DNA from: Firmicutes bacterium CAG:449 | Lineage (GTDB): Bacteria > Bacillota_I > Bacilli_A > RFN20 > CAG-449 | DNA length: 10,831 nucleotides | NCBI GenBank assembly: GCA_000432895.1 | Contig: FR889418.1 | Span: 8,864-19,694, forward strand | Direction: 5' to 3' | Part shown: positions 1 to 6,918 of the stretch, one piece after another | Numbering within the stretch: the stretch's first letter is position 1 | How the letters are laid out: the number at the start of each line of letters is the position of its first letter | The notes under the pieces: generated by a model | The model's database searches: none | Told to the model about the DNA's origin: nothing | The model's input: the letters and a program-made list of their open reading frames with translations, nothing else | Program-made: the position numbers and the translations under genes

Positions 1-843
1 GCTGATTCTTTGTTGTATGCTGGTATTAGATTTTTTATTTCAGGATTAATTATCTCTATTATTAGTTTTATAAAAAAAGAGAACGTTTATTTTAAGAAGA
101 ATAATAAAGCGATTTTAGGAGTGGTATTAGTAGGTTTATTTGCGGTTTTAGCTCATTATGCTTGTACGTATTTAGGACTTTTAACTGTTTCTAGTACGAA
201 TACAGCTTTATTAAAACAGAGTGGAGCTTTGATATTTGTTTGCTTCTCATTTATCTTTGTTAAAGATGATAAGTTTTCTATCTTTAAAGTTTTAGGAGCA
301 ATTGTTGGTATTGGAGCAATATGTTTTATTAATTATGAGCCATCGAGTATGAAATTTGATTTTACTTTAGGTTCTTTGTTTGTAATTATTGCAAGTTTAT
401 GTACAGTTATTTCCAATATTTTTTATAAGAAATTTTTGACTAATGCTCCAAGTTTTGCAGTTACTGGTTTTTCTCAACTTATTGGGGGAATCTTCTTACT
501 TATTATAGGTTTATCAATGGGTGGAAGAATCAGTCACATTTCACCTCTTGGTGTGGTAATATTTGTTTATACAGTCGTAGCAACTATTGTTAGCTATTGG
601 CTATGGTATAAAATAGCTAAAGATTATGAATTATCAAAATTATATATTATTAAGATGAGTGAACCATTATTTGCTGCGTTAGTGAGTTATTTAATTAAAC
701 CATTAAATGCAACAATTTCTTATAAGCATGCAATAGCTTTTGAATTAGTGGCAATTGCAATTGTCTTATCAAATGTTAAGTTAAAGAAAAAGGAGGATAG
801 TTATGAAAGCGATGCTTGTGGAAAATCAACAACTAACTTATAA
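1..843 (+). CDS. EamA/DMT-family transporter, 5' end missing
   Basis: Integral membrane transporter of the drug/metabolite transporter superfamily (EamA type); the substrate cannot be told from sequence. The frame is open from base 1 (A-D-S-L-L-Y-A-G-I-R-F), so the real start lies before the window and the TTG at base 10 is not a true start. YAGIRFFISGLI matches the second helix of the first EamA repeat (usual pattern P..laa.RF..a.l), which means only about the first helix is missing. Further hydrophobic helices follow, with the T-N-T-A-L-L-K-Q-S helix near residue 65 and a second EamA repeat over roughly residues 120-262, including the S-Y-W-L-W-Y and S-E-P-L-F-A-A-L segments typical of the family. 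The charged tail KLKKKED is the expected cytoplasmic end. The last 14 residues overlap the next gene and may be a non-conserved extension. Family assignment is firm; the substrate is unknown. Confidence 0.88.
   Translation, partial: ADSLLYAGIRFFISGLIISIISFIKKENVYFKKNNKAILGVVLVGLFAVLAHYACTYLGLLTVSSTNTALLKQSGALIFVCFSFIFVKDDKFSIFKVLGAIVGIGAICFINYEPSSMKFDFTLGSLFVIIASLCTVISNIFYKKFLTNAPSFAVTGFSQLIGGIFLLIIGLSMGGRISHISPLGVVIFVYTVVATIVSYWLWYKIAKDYELSKLYIIKMSEPLFAALVSYLIKPLNATISYKHAIAFELVAIAIVLSNVKLKKKEDSYESDACGKSTTNL
791..796 (+). promoter_or_regulatory. Ribosome binding site deciding the oxidoreductase start
   Basis: A perfect AGGAGG lies 6 bases before the ATG at 803, inside the coding region of the upstream transporter. 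It fixes the oxidoreductase start despite the 41-base overlap with the transporter gene. Confidence 0.85.
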
Positions 844-1783
844 AGATGTTGAGGATCCTATTTTACTTGAGGATAGTATTATTGTTAAAATTCACGCAGT
901 GAGTTTGAATCGAGCGGATTTACTTCAAAGAGATGGTAAATATCCTTCTCCTAAAGGTTGGCCAAGTTGGATGGGACTTGAACTTGCTGGTGAAATTATT
1001 GAAATGGGTGAAGAGGCTCAAAAGAATAGTTCATTTAAAGTTGGTGATAAGGTTTGTGCTTTAGTTGGTGGAGGAGCGTATGCAGAAAAAATTGCTATTC
1101 CTTATCAACTTGTAATGCCTATACCAGAAGGTTTAACTTATGAAGAAGCTTCTTCTTTACCAGAAGCATATGCGACAAGCTATTTAAATTTGGTTTATGA
1201 AGGTCATTTACAAAAAGGACAATATGTTTATATTGCAGCAGGTGCCAGTGGGCTTGCAAGTTGTGCAATACCTTTAGCTAAGGCGTTAGGCGCACATGTT
1301 GTAACTAGTGTAATGAATTCAGAAGTTGAAAAGAAAATTTCACATCTTCCAGTTGATTATGTTATTAATCAAGAAAAGGAAAGCATTCCTGAGGCTTTTG
1401 AAAAATTCGAAAAAGAAGGGCATCCAATTAATTTATGTATGGATTGTTTATCGGGTAGTGATCTTGGTAAAGCAATGCCTTTTATGGCAAGAGGTGGATA
1501 TTGGGTAGTTATTTCTACTCTCGCAGGAATTGAAACACAAGTAATGTTAAGACCATTATTAACTAAAGGTTTACATTTGGTAGGATCAATGTTACGTAAT
1601 AGAACTAATGATGAAAAATCAATTATTTTATCTGATTTAGTTAGAGATATATGGCCATATTTTACTAAGGGAATGATTAAACCATCTATTTATAAAGTTT
1701 TAAATATTACTGAAGCAGAAGAAGCTCATCAAATATTGTTAAGAAACGAAAATGTTGGTAAAGTTGTATTAAAGGTTTGTTAA
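803..1783 (+). CDS. NAD(P)H:quinone oxidoreductase, PIG3-like MDR family
   Basis: A cytoplasmic medium-chain dehydrogenase/reductase of 326 aa, the usual length for the family. The N-terminal GroES-like domain covers about residues 1-125, with the diagnostic motif SLNRADLLQRDGKYP (near 35-48) followed by M-G-L-E-L-A-G-E; both are typical of the PIG3/TP53I3 and zeta-crystallin branch. The cysteine/histidine ligands of zinc alcohol dehydrogenases are absent from their usual places, consistent with a zinc-free quinone reductase. The Rossmann domain begins near residue 140 with AAGASGLASCAIPLAKALGA. The fingerprint there normally ends GVG but reads GLA, a deviation in the nucleotide loop. By family, the enzyme uses NAD(P)H to reduce quinones or reactive carbonyls; the actual substrate is not known. 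The start has an ideal Shine-Dalgarno sequence. The gene overlaps the transporter upstream by 41 bases and sits one base before the first lipoprotein gene. A link to the glycan genes is unproven. Confidence 0.85.
   Translation: MKAMLVENQQLTYKDVEDPILLEDSIIVKIHAVSLNRADLLQRDGKYPSPKGWPSWMGLELAGEIIEMGEEAQKNSSFKVGDKVCALVGGGAYAEKIAIPYQLVMPIPEGLTYEEASSLPEAYATSYLNLVYEGHLQKGQYVYIAAGASGLASCAIPLAKALGAHVVTSVMNSEVEKKISHLPVDYVINQEKESIPEAFEKFEKEGHPINLCMDCLSGSDLGKAMPFMARGGYWVVISTLAGIETQVMLRPLLTKGLHLVGSMLRNRTNDEKSIILSDLVRDIWPYFTKGMIKPSIYKVLNITEAEEAHQILLRNENVGKVVLKVC
1771..1775 (+). promoter_or_regulatory. Short ribosome binding site of the first lipoprotein
   Basis: AAAGG lies 9 bases before the ATG at 1785. 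It is weaker than the AGGAGG/AAAGGAG sites of most other genes here and lies within the end of the oxidoreductase gene. It suggests lower or coupled translation of the first lipoprotein. Confidence 0.5.
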
Positions 1784-1784
1784 G

Positions 1785-3848
1785 ATGAATAAGAAGTTAT
1801 TTTTAGTATTATTAACTTGTGGATTATTATCTTCATGTGGAGATAATGTTCGTACACTTGGAGTAGAACATAATATTAATATTGAAGAAATTGAAAATGG
1901 CCATATTGAAGTTTCTTTAAATCAAAAAAGTGTAACTAAAGCAAGAACAGGTGATAGATTATATATTGTTTGTTATGCTGATTTGGGATATGAATTATCA
2001 GAAGCTTATGTTGATGGAAGTAAGTTAACTTCGATTAGTTTTAATATGCCTGATAAGGATATAAATGTTTCTTGTAAACTTCAAGAAATTATTTCTAATA
2101 TTTATGTTGATAGTAATATAGTTGGTGGGACGGTTGAAGTTGATAAAACAAGAGCTAGATATGGTGAAACAGTTAATATTACTGTAACTCCTGATTCTTC
2201 TCATTATGGAGTTAATAGAGCTTTACTAGCTAATAATTCAGAAATTTATCGGGGACAAATTAATAAAAAAACTATTATTCCTTTTACTATGCCTCATACT
2301 GATGTAAAAGTTTCTATGACTTTTAAAGAATTAAATAAAGGTTCTTTGTTTGGTGATTATAATGCTGAAAAAAGAATGATTAATGGTAATAGTTGGAATT
2401 TATCTAATGAAGAAAATGAAATCTTAGTTAATGGTATTGGTAATGGTGATGGTGCCTCTACTAGAGATGGAAATATCACTTATTATCAAGCGTATAGTAA
2501 TTATTTCTTCTTTAAGACAACTATTCAAGTAACAAATCTTAATACTACGACAACATATCATAATCGTTTTGGTATTTTTATTGGTGATAGTGATAGATTA
2601 ATTACTTTAGGTTATTATTTAGCTAAATATACTAATGATAATAATTTCTATACTTCTAGAAAGTATGGTGCATATCTTGATTATGGATCTAGTTCTAGAA
2701 ATGCTAATGCAGGATTTTCTTTACTTGCTAATAGTGGAGTTCAAGATGGAAAAGAAATTCCTACTTCAGGAGATTGCTTAGTTTCTTTATGTGGTAAAAA
2801 AGAAATGAGCAAAGAAAGTGTTTATAGTTTATTTTATCATGTAGGAATGTTTTATAATGGTAAAGATTTATATGTTTTTATGGATAGCGATTATCAAGAA
2901 AAAGAAAATCTTATTTTAGCTACTATTATTAAAGATGTTGATACAAAATATTTTGCTCAAGAAAATGGTTTTACTAATTTTGGTCTTTATGTTGATAGTG
3001 CTAGTACAATTTCTTGTAAGTATACAAACTATGAATATTTAACTAATCAAAAAGAAATTGAGGATAAATATTTAAATAAATTAAATGGTGGAAGTATGTT
3101 AGGTGATATCTCTACTAGTAAACTTGCTATTTCTAATAAATGGGACTATGCAAAAGATGATAATAGTTCTGAGCGTTTAACATCTATTAGTTTATCTGGT
3201 AATGGTGATGGTGCAAGTAGTAGAGATCAAGGTTTAACATATTTTAGACAAGAAGAAAAAGATTATTTCTATATTGAAACTACTATTCAAATAAGTGAAT
3301 TAATTGTAAATCAAACATATCATAATCGAATTGGTATGTTTATTGGTGATAACAATAAATTAATGTTCTTTGGTTTTTATATTTCTAAATATAAAGCTAA
3401 TGAAAATGTTTATTTAGGTAGAAAATATGGAGCATATTCTTCTTATGGAGGAGGTAATAGAAAAGCTATTACTGGATTTTCTTTATTAGCTAGTGCAGGA
3501 AGTAAAGATAATTTAACTATTCCAAATACTGGTGATTGTGGAATTAGTCAAGGTGGAAAAGGTGAATTGTCAATTGAAGAAATTAAATCACTTTATTTCC
3601 ATATTGGTATTTTATATAACAATAAAACTTTATCTATTTATTTTGATAGTACTTTTGAAAAAACTCCTTCATTAAAATTAGCGACAGTAATTGAAAATGT
3701 AAGTGATGATTATTTTGCTAATAATAATGGTTTAACTAATGCTGGATTAGTTGTTGATGGAAGCTCAAATATTAGTTTGAATTTTACAAATTATAATTAT
3801 TTAACAGATAAGAATGCAATTAATAATAGAGTAGGAGGTGTTCAATAA
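1785..3848 (+). CDS. Surface lipoprotein: two InlB-like repeats plus a duplicated unknown domain
   Basis: A 687-aa predicted lipoprotein with no recognisable enzyme domain. Residues 1-17 are a signal peptide (N-K-K, then a leucine-rich core) ending in lipobox L-S-S-C with lipidated Cys18, so it should sit on the outer face of the membrane. Residues about 31-101 and 106-181 are two small beta-type repeats with the pattern G-G/H-(I/V)-E-V ... G-(D/E)-x-(V/L) ... F-x-M-P-(D/H)-x-D-(I/V)-x-V, which resembles the divergent InlB B-repeat family used as surface spacers. Residues about 186-420 and 436-674 are two copies of a larger domain aligning with an offset of about 254 residues; shared landmarks are GNGDGAS, TYHNR, RKYGAY, GFSLLA, GDC and TNY.YLT. 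The domain is rich in Tyr, Asn, Gly and beta-prone segments and looks like a jelly-roll/LamG-like sandwich, but I do not recognise a named family. Context (next to GH43 and a sugar importer) suggests glycan binding; this is inference. Confidence 0.82.
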   Translation: MNKKLFLVLLTCGLLSSCGDNVRTLGVEHNINIEEIENGHIEVSLNQKSVTKARTGDRLYIVCYADLGYELSEAYVDGSKLTSISFNMPDKDINVSCKLQEIISNIYVDSNIVGGTVEVDKTRARYGETVNITVTPDSSHYGVNRALLANNSEIYRGQINKKTIIPFTMPHTDVKVSMTFKELNKGSLFGDYNAEKRMINGNSWNLSNEENEILVNGIGNGDGASTRDGNITYYQAYSNYFFFKTTIQVTNLNTTTTYHNRFGIFIGDSDRLITLGYYLAKYTNDNNFYTSRKYGAYLDYGSSSRNANAGFSLLANSGVQDGKEIPTSGDCLVSLCGKKEMSKESVYSLFYHVGMFYNGKDLYVFMDSDYQEKENLILATIIKDVDTKYFAQENGFTNFGLYVDSASTISCKYTNYEYLTNQKEIEDKYLNKLNGGSMLGDISTSKLAISNKWDYAKDDNSSERLTSISLSGNGDGASSRDQGLTYFRQEEKDYFYIETTIQISELIVNQTYHNRIGMFIGDNNKLMFFGFYISKYKANENVYLGRKYGAYSSYGGGNRKAITGFSLLASAGSKDNLTIPNTGDCGISQGGKGELSIEEIKSLYFHIGILYNNKTLSIYFDSTFEKTPSLKLATVIENVSDDYFANNNGLTNAGLVVDGSSNISLNFTNYNYLTDKNAINNRVGGVQ
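1875..2327 (+). repeat. Two InlB-like beta repeats encoded in the first lipoprotein
   Basis: This stretch encodes two related units (residues about 31-101 and 106-181). Both contain a glycine-rich strand, a G-(D/E)-x-(V/L) turn and a closing F-x-M-P-x-x-D-(I/V)-x-V motif (FNMPDKDINV and FTMPHTDVKV). The second has the V-G-G-T-V-E-V and Y-G-E-T-V-N-I-T-V-T-P strands expected of divergent InlB B-repeats. They probably act as a stalk between the lipid anchor and the larger domains. Confidence 0.65.
2340..3044 (+). repeat. Duplicated ~235-residue domain, copy A
   Basis: This encodes residues about 186-420 of the 687-aa lipoprotein, opening with GSLFGD and closing with TNYEYLT. Landmarks match copy B in the same order: GNGDGASTRD, TYHNRFGIFIGD, RKYGAY, GFSLLANSG, SGDC, YHVGMFYNGK. 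It carries an extra cysteine (Cys336, in CLVSLCG) that copy B replaces with glycine. The DNA has diverged, so this is an old duplication and not an unstable direct repeat. Confidence 0.85.
3090..3806 (+). repeat. Duplicated ~235-residue domain, copy B
   Basis: This encodes residues about 436-674, opening with GSMLGD and closing with TNYNYLT. Over the block from YHNR to KYGAY (residues 512-551 against 258-297 of copy A), 22 of 40 positions are identical by eye. A shorter, diverged third relative appears at the C-terminus of the 468-aa lipoprotein two genes downstream. Confidence 0.85.
3833..3838 (+). promoter_or_regulatory. Ribosome binding site of the GH43 gene
   Basis: AGGAGG lies 9 bases before the ATG at 3848, within the last codons of the upstream gene. 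The start codon shares its A with the upstream TAA (TAATG), a layout that favours translational coupling. Confidence 0.85.
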
Positions 3849-5512
3849 TGAAAAAATATTTACCAATTTTACTAGCACTTACTACTTGTTTAACTGGCTG
3901 TAATAGTTTGCAAAATCAATTATCATTTGTTTATTTTGATAAAAGAAATGAATTTGATACTTCTTTATTTTATGGTAATGTTCAAACTATGAAAGGGGCT
4001 GATCCATCTCTTATTTGGGTTGATAGAAATCAAGATCCTGTTGAAGGTGGATATTATTATGCTTATATTACCGCTAATAGTACAATTAATGCATGGCGTA
4101 CTAAAGACATGACTAATTGGCAAAATTTAGGTGCGGTATTTAGACCTAATTTAGACGATTTCTGGGGTGATAATAATTTCTGGGCTCCTGCAGTTATATA
4201 TGATCAAGAAGAAAAACTATATTATATGTACTATAGTGGACAATGGAAGAAGTATGATAGTCAATTTAAATCTCATTATATTTCAGTAGCAAAATCTTCT
4301 TCACCAGCTGGTCCATTTACTGAAGTGGTAAGTAATGATGAACCTTGCATTAATTTTAATAAGATGCCTAAGGATCATCCTTTATATGAATTTCATAGTG
4401 GTGATCAATTTGAAAATGGTTATTTTGCTTCAATTGATGCTGAACCTTTTATTGATCCAGTAGATAATCAATTATATTTATTACTTACTCATGATATTGG
4501 AGCGGGTTATACATCTTCACAAACTTATATTATGAAGATGAATTCTTATGTTGATCCTGATTATTCTTCAATTAAGTGGATTTCACAAACTGGGGTTACC
4601 TCTATTGGAGGAAGTGAAACTATTGATGAAGGTAAAGTTAATGAAGGTCCTTATATGTTCTATAATAATGGATATTATTATTTAACTTATTCAGTTAATA
4701 CATATAATGAACCTAGTTATCAAGTTAGACAAGCCATTTCAACTTCTCCAACTGGACCATTTAGAAAAATTCCAGTCGATAAAGGTGGAGTAATTATTAC
4801 TACCGATGGATTAGGAACTTATACTAATTCCAGTGGGCATCATTCATTTATTAAAGTGGGAGATGAATTATTTATTTCTTACCATACTTTCTTAAATGAT
4901 TCTGATATTTCTGAAGCAAGAAAAATTAGATTTGATCGGGTTAGTTTTGTTGTTAATGAAGATGGATTACCTTTAATTTATGCAAATGGACCAACAGTTA
5001 CTTTACAACCTTTACCAAGTGCAGTAAGTGGATATAAAAATATTGCTCCATCAGCACATATTGAAGCTAGTAATGTTCATGAAAATAGTGATATTTATTG
5101 GTTAAATGATGGTACTTTAAAAATTCACGATAATTCAATAGTTGATGAATGTGAATTCAATAATGGGAAATCAGTGATTAGTTTAACTTTTGATGATTAT
5201 CAAACTATTAAAGCGATAATGGTTTATAATAGTAATGATTTTTATAAGACATTTAAAGAAATTGATAATATTCGTTTATATCTTAAAAAAGATGGTATTG
5301 AAACTGTTTCTGATACAGGAGTTATTCCTTTTAATTACCATGAATATAGTCTTATTGATCAAGATTATAAAACAGTTTTTGCAGGAGCTTCTTCAACAAT
5401 TGAATTTAATGATTTAGAAGTTAATAAAATTGAAATTACTGTTTCTAAATCTTATGGAGAAAGTATTTTAGGAATTAGTGAAATTCAAGTTTTAGGAAAG
5501 GAGAATGCATAA
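3848..5512 (+). CDS. GH43-family glycosidase lipoprotein with discoidin-like C-terminal domain
   Basis: A 554-aa secreted, lipid-anchored glycoside hydrolase. The signal peptide ends in lipobox L-T-G-C with Cys18. The five-bladed propeller catalytic domain of GH43 spans about residues 45-390, and the three catalytic acids are visible in their usual contexts: Asp52 in G-A-D-P-S (base), Asp203 in E-P-F-I-D-P (pKa modulator) and Glu266 in N-E-G-P-Y-M (acid). Further family marks are FWAPAVIYD (111-119), the repeated P-(A/T)-G-P-F turns (153-157 and 301-305), S-G-H-H-S-F (329-334) and R-K-I-R-F-D-R (358-364). Residues about 398-550 form an F5/8 type C (discoidin/CBM32-like) beta-sandwich: NIAPSAHIEAS, a Y-W-L-N-D-G loop, I-S-L-T-F-D and a closing I-S-E-I-Q-V-L-G. 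GH43 members release arabinose or xylose units from arabinan, arabinoxylan or related chains, and some act on galactan; the subfamily cannot be set by eye. It is the only hydrolase in the window and precedes the sugar importer. Confidence 0.92.
   Translation: MKKYLPILLALTTCLTGCNSLQNQLSFVYFDKRNEFDTSLFYGNVQTMKGADPSLIWVDRNQDPVEGGYYYAYITANSTINAWRTKDMTNWQNLGAVFRPNLDDFWGDNNFWAPAVIYDQEEKLYYMYYSGQWKKYDSQFKSHYISVAKSSSPAGPFTEVVSNDEPCINFNKMPKDHPLYEFHSGDQFENGYFASIDAEPFIDPVDNQLYLLLTHDIGAGYTSSQTYIMKMNSYVDPDYSSIKWISQTGVTSIGGSETIDEGKVNEGPYMFYNNGYYYLTYSVNTYNEPSYQVRQAISTSPTGPFRKIPVDKGGVIITTDGLGTYTNSSGHHSFIKVGDELFISYHTFLNDSDISEARKIRFDRVSFVVNEDGLPLIYANGPTVTLQPLPSAVSGYKNIAPSAHIEASNVHENSDIYWLNDGTLKIHDNSIVDECEFNNGKSVISLTFDDYQTIKAIMVYNSNDFYKTFKEIDNIRLYLKKDGIETVSDTGVIPFNYHEYSLIDQDYKTVFAGASSTIEFNDLEVNKIEITVSKSYGESILGISEIQVLGKENA
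5497..5503 (+). promoter_or_regulatory. Ribosome binding site of the CBM9-like lipoprotein gene
   Basis: AAAGGAG lies 8 bases before the ATG at 5512. The start again overlaps the upstream stop by one base (TAATG), as at the previous gene junction. Confidence 0.8.
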
Positions 5513-6918
5513 TGAAAAATAAATTATGGTTATTTATTCCTTTATTAGTTAGTTGTGGAAGTTATCCTAGTGTAAGTTTTGATTCATTTACTTATTCTAA
5601 TGAAGATAAAATTTCTGAAAACATTTATGATTTTAAAAATGCAGATAATGTTTTATTAGATGGAATTAAAGAGGATGTTTATAGTGATGAAGTGTTTAGA
5701 CTCTATCATAATAATGATGATTCTTTAGCTTGTTATGTCTCTTCTTATTTCTATTTTGGTGAAGAAGGTGTTCATACTTTCTTATCAGTTAAAGATGATA
5801 TTATTAACTTTAATTCTAAAAGAGCGGTTTATTATAATTCTAGTATTGAAATGTTTTTAACTGATATTAATAAAACATCAATTGATTCTCATTCTGTTCA
5901 ATATCGAATTTCCGCAGGAGGAACATTTTCTAAATTAGTTGGTATTAAATCTAAGTCTAGTTGGACAGCATCTTATTTTGAAGGAGATTTTGCTGTTAAA
6001 GTAAAGGGTGAATTATTTACTAAAGGGGCAGATGGATTTGATGTTGAAGTATTTATTCCTTGGAAAGAATTAGGATTTTCTTCTTTAGATCAAGTGGAAG
6101 GTTTATCTTTTTATCTAGCATACAATAGAGTTCATACTACTTCAAAAGACGAAAATTTAAAGATGCGTAACAGAACAACAAAATTATTATCTTATCAAGC
6201 TACACCTGCAACATGGGTACCAATCAAAAAAAGTGATAATACTGTTAAAAATGTGACTCCAGAAGGAATTAATTTTGGAAGTAGTAATAATTATAGTTCA
6301 ACATATGGATTTGATTTTTCTAAAGATGAGAATAAAGAAGTTAAATTAAATTCTTATAGTAGTGCTTCTTATGCATTTGTAAAAGATTTTTATGATAATA
6401 ATTATTATTTTGAAACTTATATTGATAGTTTGGGAGGAAGTAATTCACCAAAAATAGGTATCTTTACTTTCTATATGGGAAATAGAATTGTTTTATATAT
6501 CAAGAAAAATGATAAGAATCGTTGTGGAGTGGTACAAAGAAATTTAAGTAATTCTAATTGGAATTGGAATATTGTAGAAAATGATCCATATTCACCTTGT
6601 ACAAATGAAAGTTTTAAAAATGATAGTGAAGATTATTCTTCAGGTGTAAAACTTGCAATGTATAGAAATAAAGATGTTTTATGTTTCTTTGTTAATGATG
6701 AATTATATTTTTCCACTCAAGAGTTTAATTTAGGTGAAAAAACTTTTACACCAAAAGCAATATTTAAAGCACATGATATACAATCAGTGGAAGGTTTTTA
6801 TGAATCAAATTATATTGGTTTATATTCAAATTATGCGACAGCAAGATTTACAAATTATCAAGTATTAAAGGGCGAGCAAGCTAATAATAAAGTGTTAGAA
6901 TTAGGAGGAATTTTATGA
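5512..6918 (+). CDS. Surface lipoprotein with CBM9-like domain and a third copy of the unknown domain
   Basis: A 468-aa predicted lipoprotein with a very short signal peptide ending in lipobox L-V-S-C (Cys15). Residues about 45-240 resemble the CBM9/DOMON-like carbohydrate-binding sandwich: V-L-L-D-G-I-K-E-D-V-Y matches the usual 'DG..dE.W' opening, followed by Y-Y-N-S-S-I-E-M-F-L and the closing F-D-V-E-V-F-I-P-W-K-E-L-G strand typical of the family. Residues about 260-453 look like a diverged relative of the duplicated domain in the 687-aa lipoprotein: NNYYFETYI, then KIGIF, then GNRIVLYI, V-K-L-A-M-Y-R-N-K-D, and the ending IGLYSN then RFTNYQVL, in the same order. No catalytic motif is seen, so a binding role for polysaccharide at the cell surface is inferred. 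It ends in TGA, overlapping the next start as ATGA. Assignment of the first half is moderately sure; the second half is a pattern match by eye. Confidence 0.75.
   Translation: MKNKLWLFIPLLVSCGSYPSVSFDSFTYSNEDKISENIYDFKNADNVLLDGIKEDVYSDEVFRLYHNNDDSLACYVSSYFYFGEEGVHTFLSVKDDIINFNSKRAVYYNSSIEMFLTDINKTSIDSHSVQYRISAGGTFSKLVGIKSKSSWTASYFEGDFAVKVKGELFTKGADGFDVEVFIPWKELGFSSLDQVEGLSFYLAYNRVHTTSKDENLKMRNRTTKLLSYQATPATWVPIKKSDNTVKNVTPEGINFGSSNNYSSTYGFDFSKDENKEVKLNSYSSASYAFVKDFYDNNYYFETYIDSLGGSNSPKIGIFTFYMGNRIVLYIKKNDKNRCGVVQRNLSNSNWNWNIVENDPYSPCTNESFKNDSEDYSSGVKLAMYRNKDVLCFFVNDELYFSTQEFNLGEKTFTPKAIFKAHDIQSVEGFYESNYIGLYSNYATARFTNYQVLKGEQANNKVLELGGIL
6902..6908 (+). promoter_or_regulatory. Ribosome binding site of the solute-binding protein gene
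   Basis: TAGGAGG lies 6 bases before the ATG at 6915. With the ATGA stop/start overlap this is a strong, coupled initiation site, which suits an importer subunit usually made in excess over its permeases. Confidence 0.85.

Noticed and set aside
10..12. TTG at base 10 as the transporter's real start
   Set aside because: The frame is open back to base 1 and the protein begins in the middle of a conserved helix, so the gene is cut by the window edge.
1326..1508. 60-aa open frame inside the oxidoreductase gene
   Set aside because: It lies fully within a well-supported gene in another frame, has no ribosome site, and is Lys/Leu/Ile-rich as expected for frame-shifted AT-rich codons.
1736..1764. 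Promoter-like pair TTGTTA, 17 bases, TAAAGT before the first lipoprotein gene
   Set aside because: Each box matches only 4 of 6 consensus bases. In DNA this AT-rich such pairs arise often by chance, and the site lies inside a conserved coding region.
1875..2327. InlB-like repeats as a sign of an internalin-type invasion protein
   Set aside because: Such repeats occur in many secreted proteins as spacers. No leucine-rich repeats are present and the neighbours are sugar-uptake genes.
2340..3806. Duplicated domain as a mobile or unstable DNA repeat
   Set aside because: The similarity is at protein level; the DNA of the two copies has diverged, the frame is continuous, and no transposase or flanking inverted repeats are seen.
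5235..5417. 60-aa open frame inside the GH43 gene
   Set aside because: A shadow of the discoidin-like domain coding region with low-complexity Ile/Leu/Lys content and no ribosome site.
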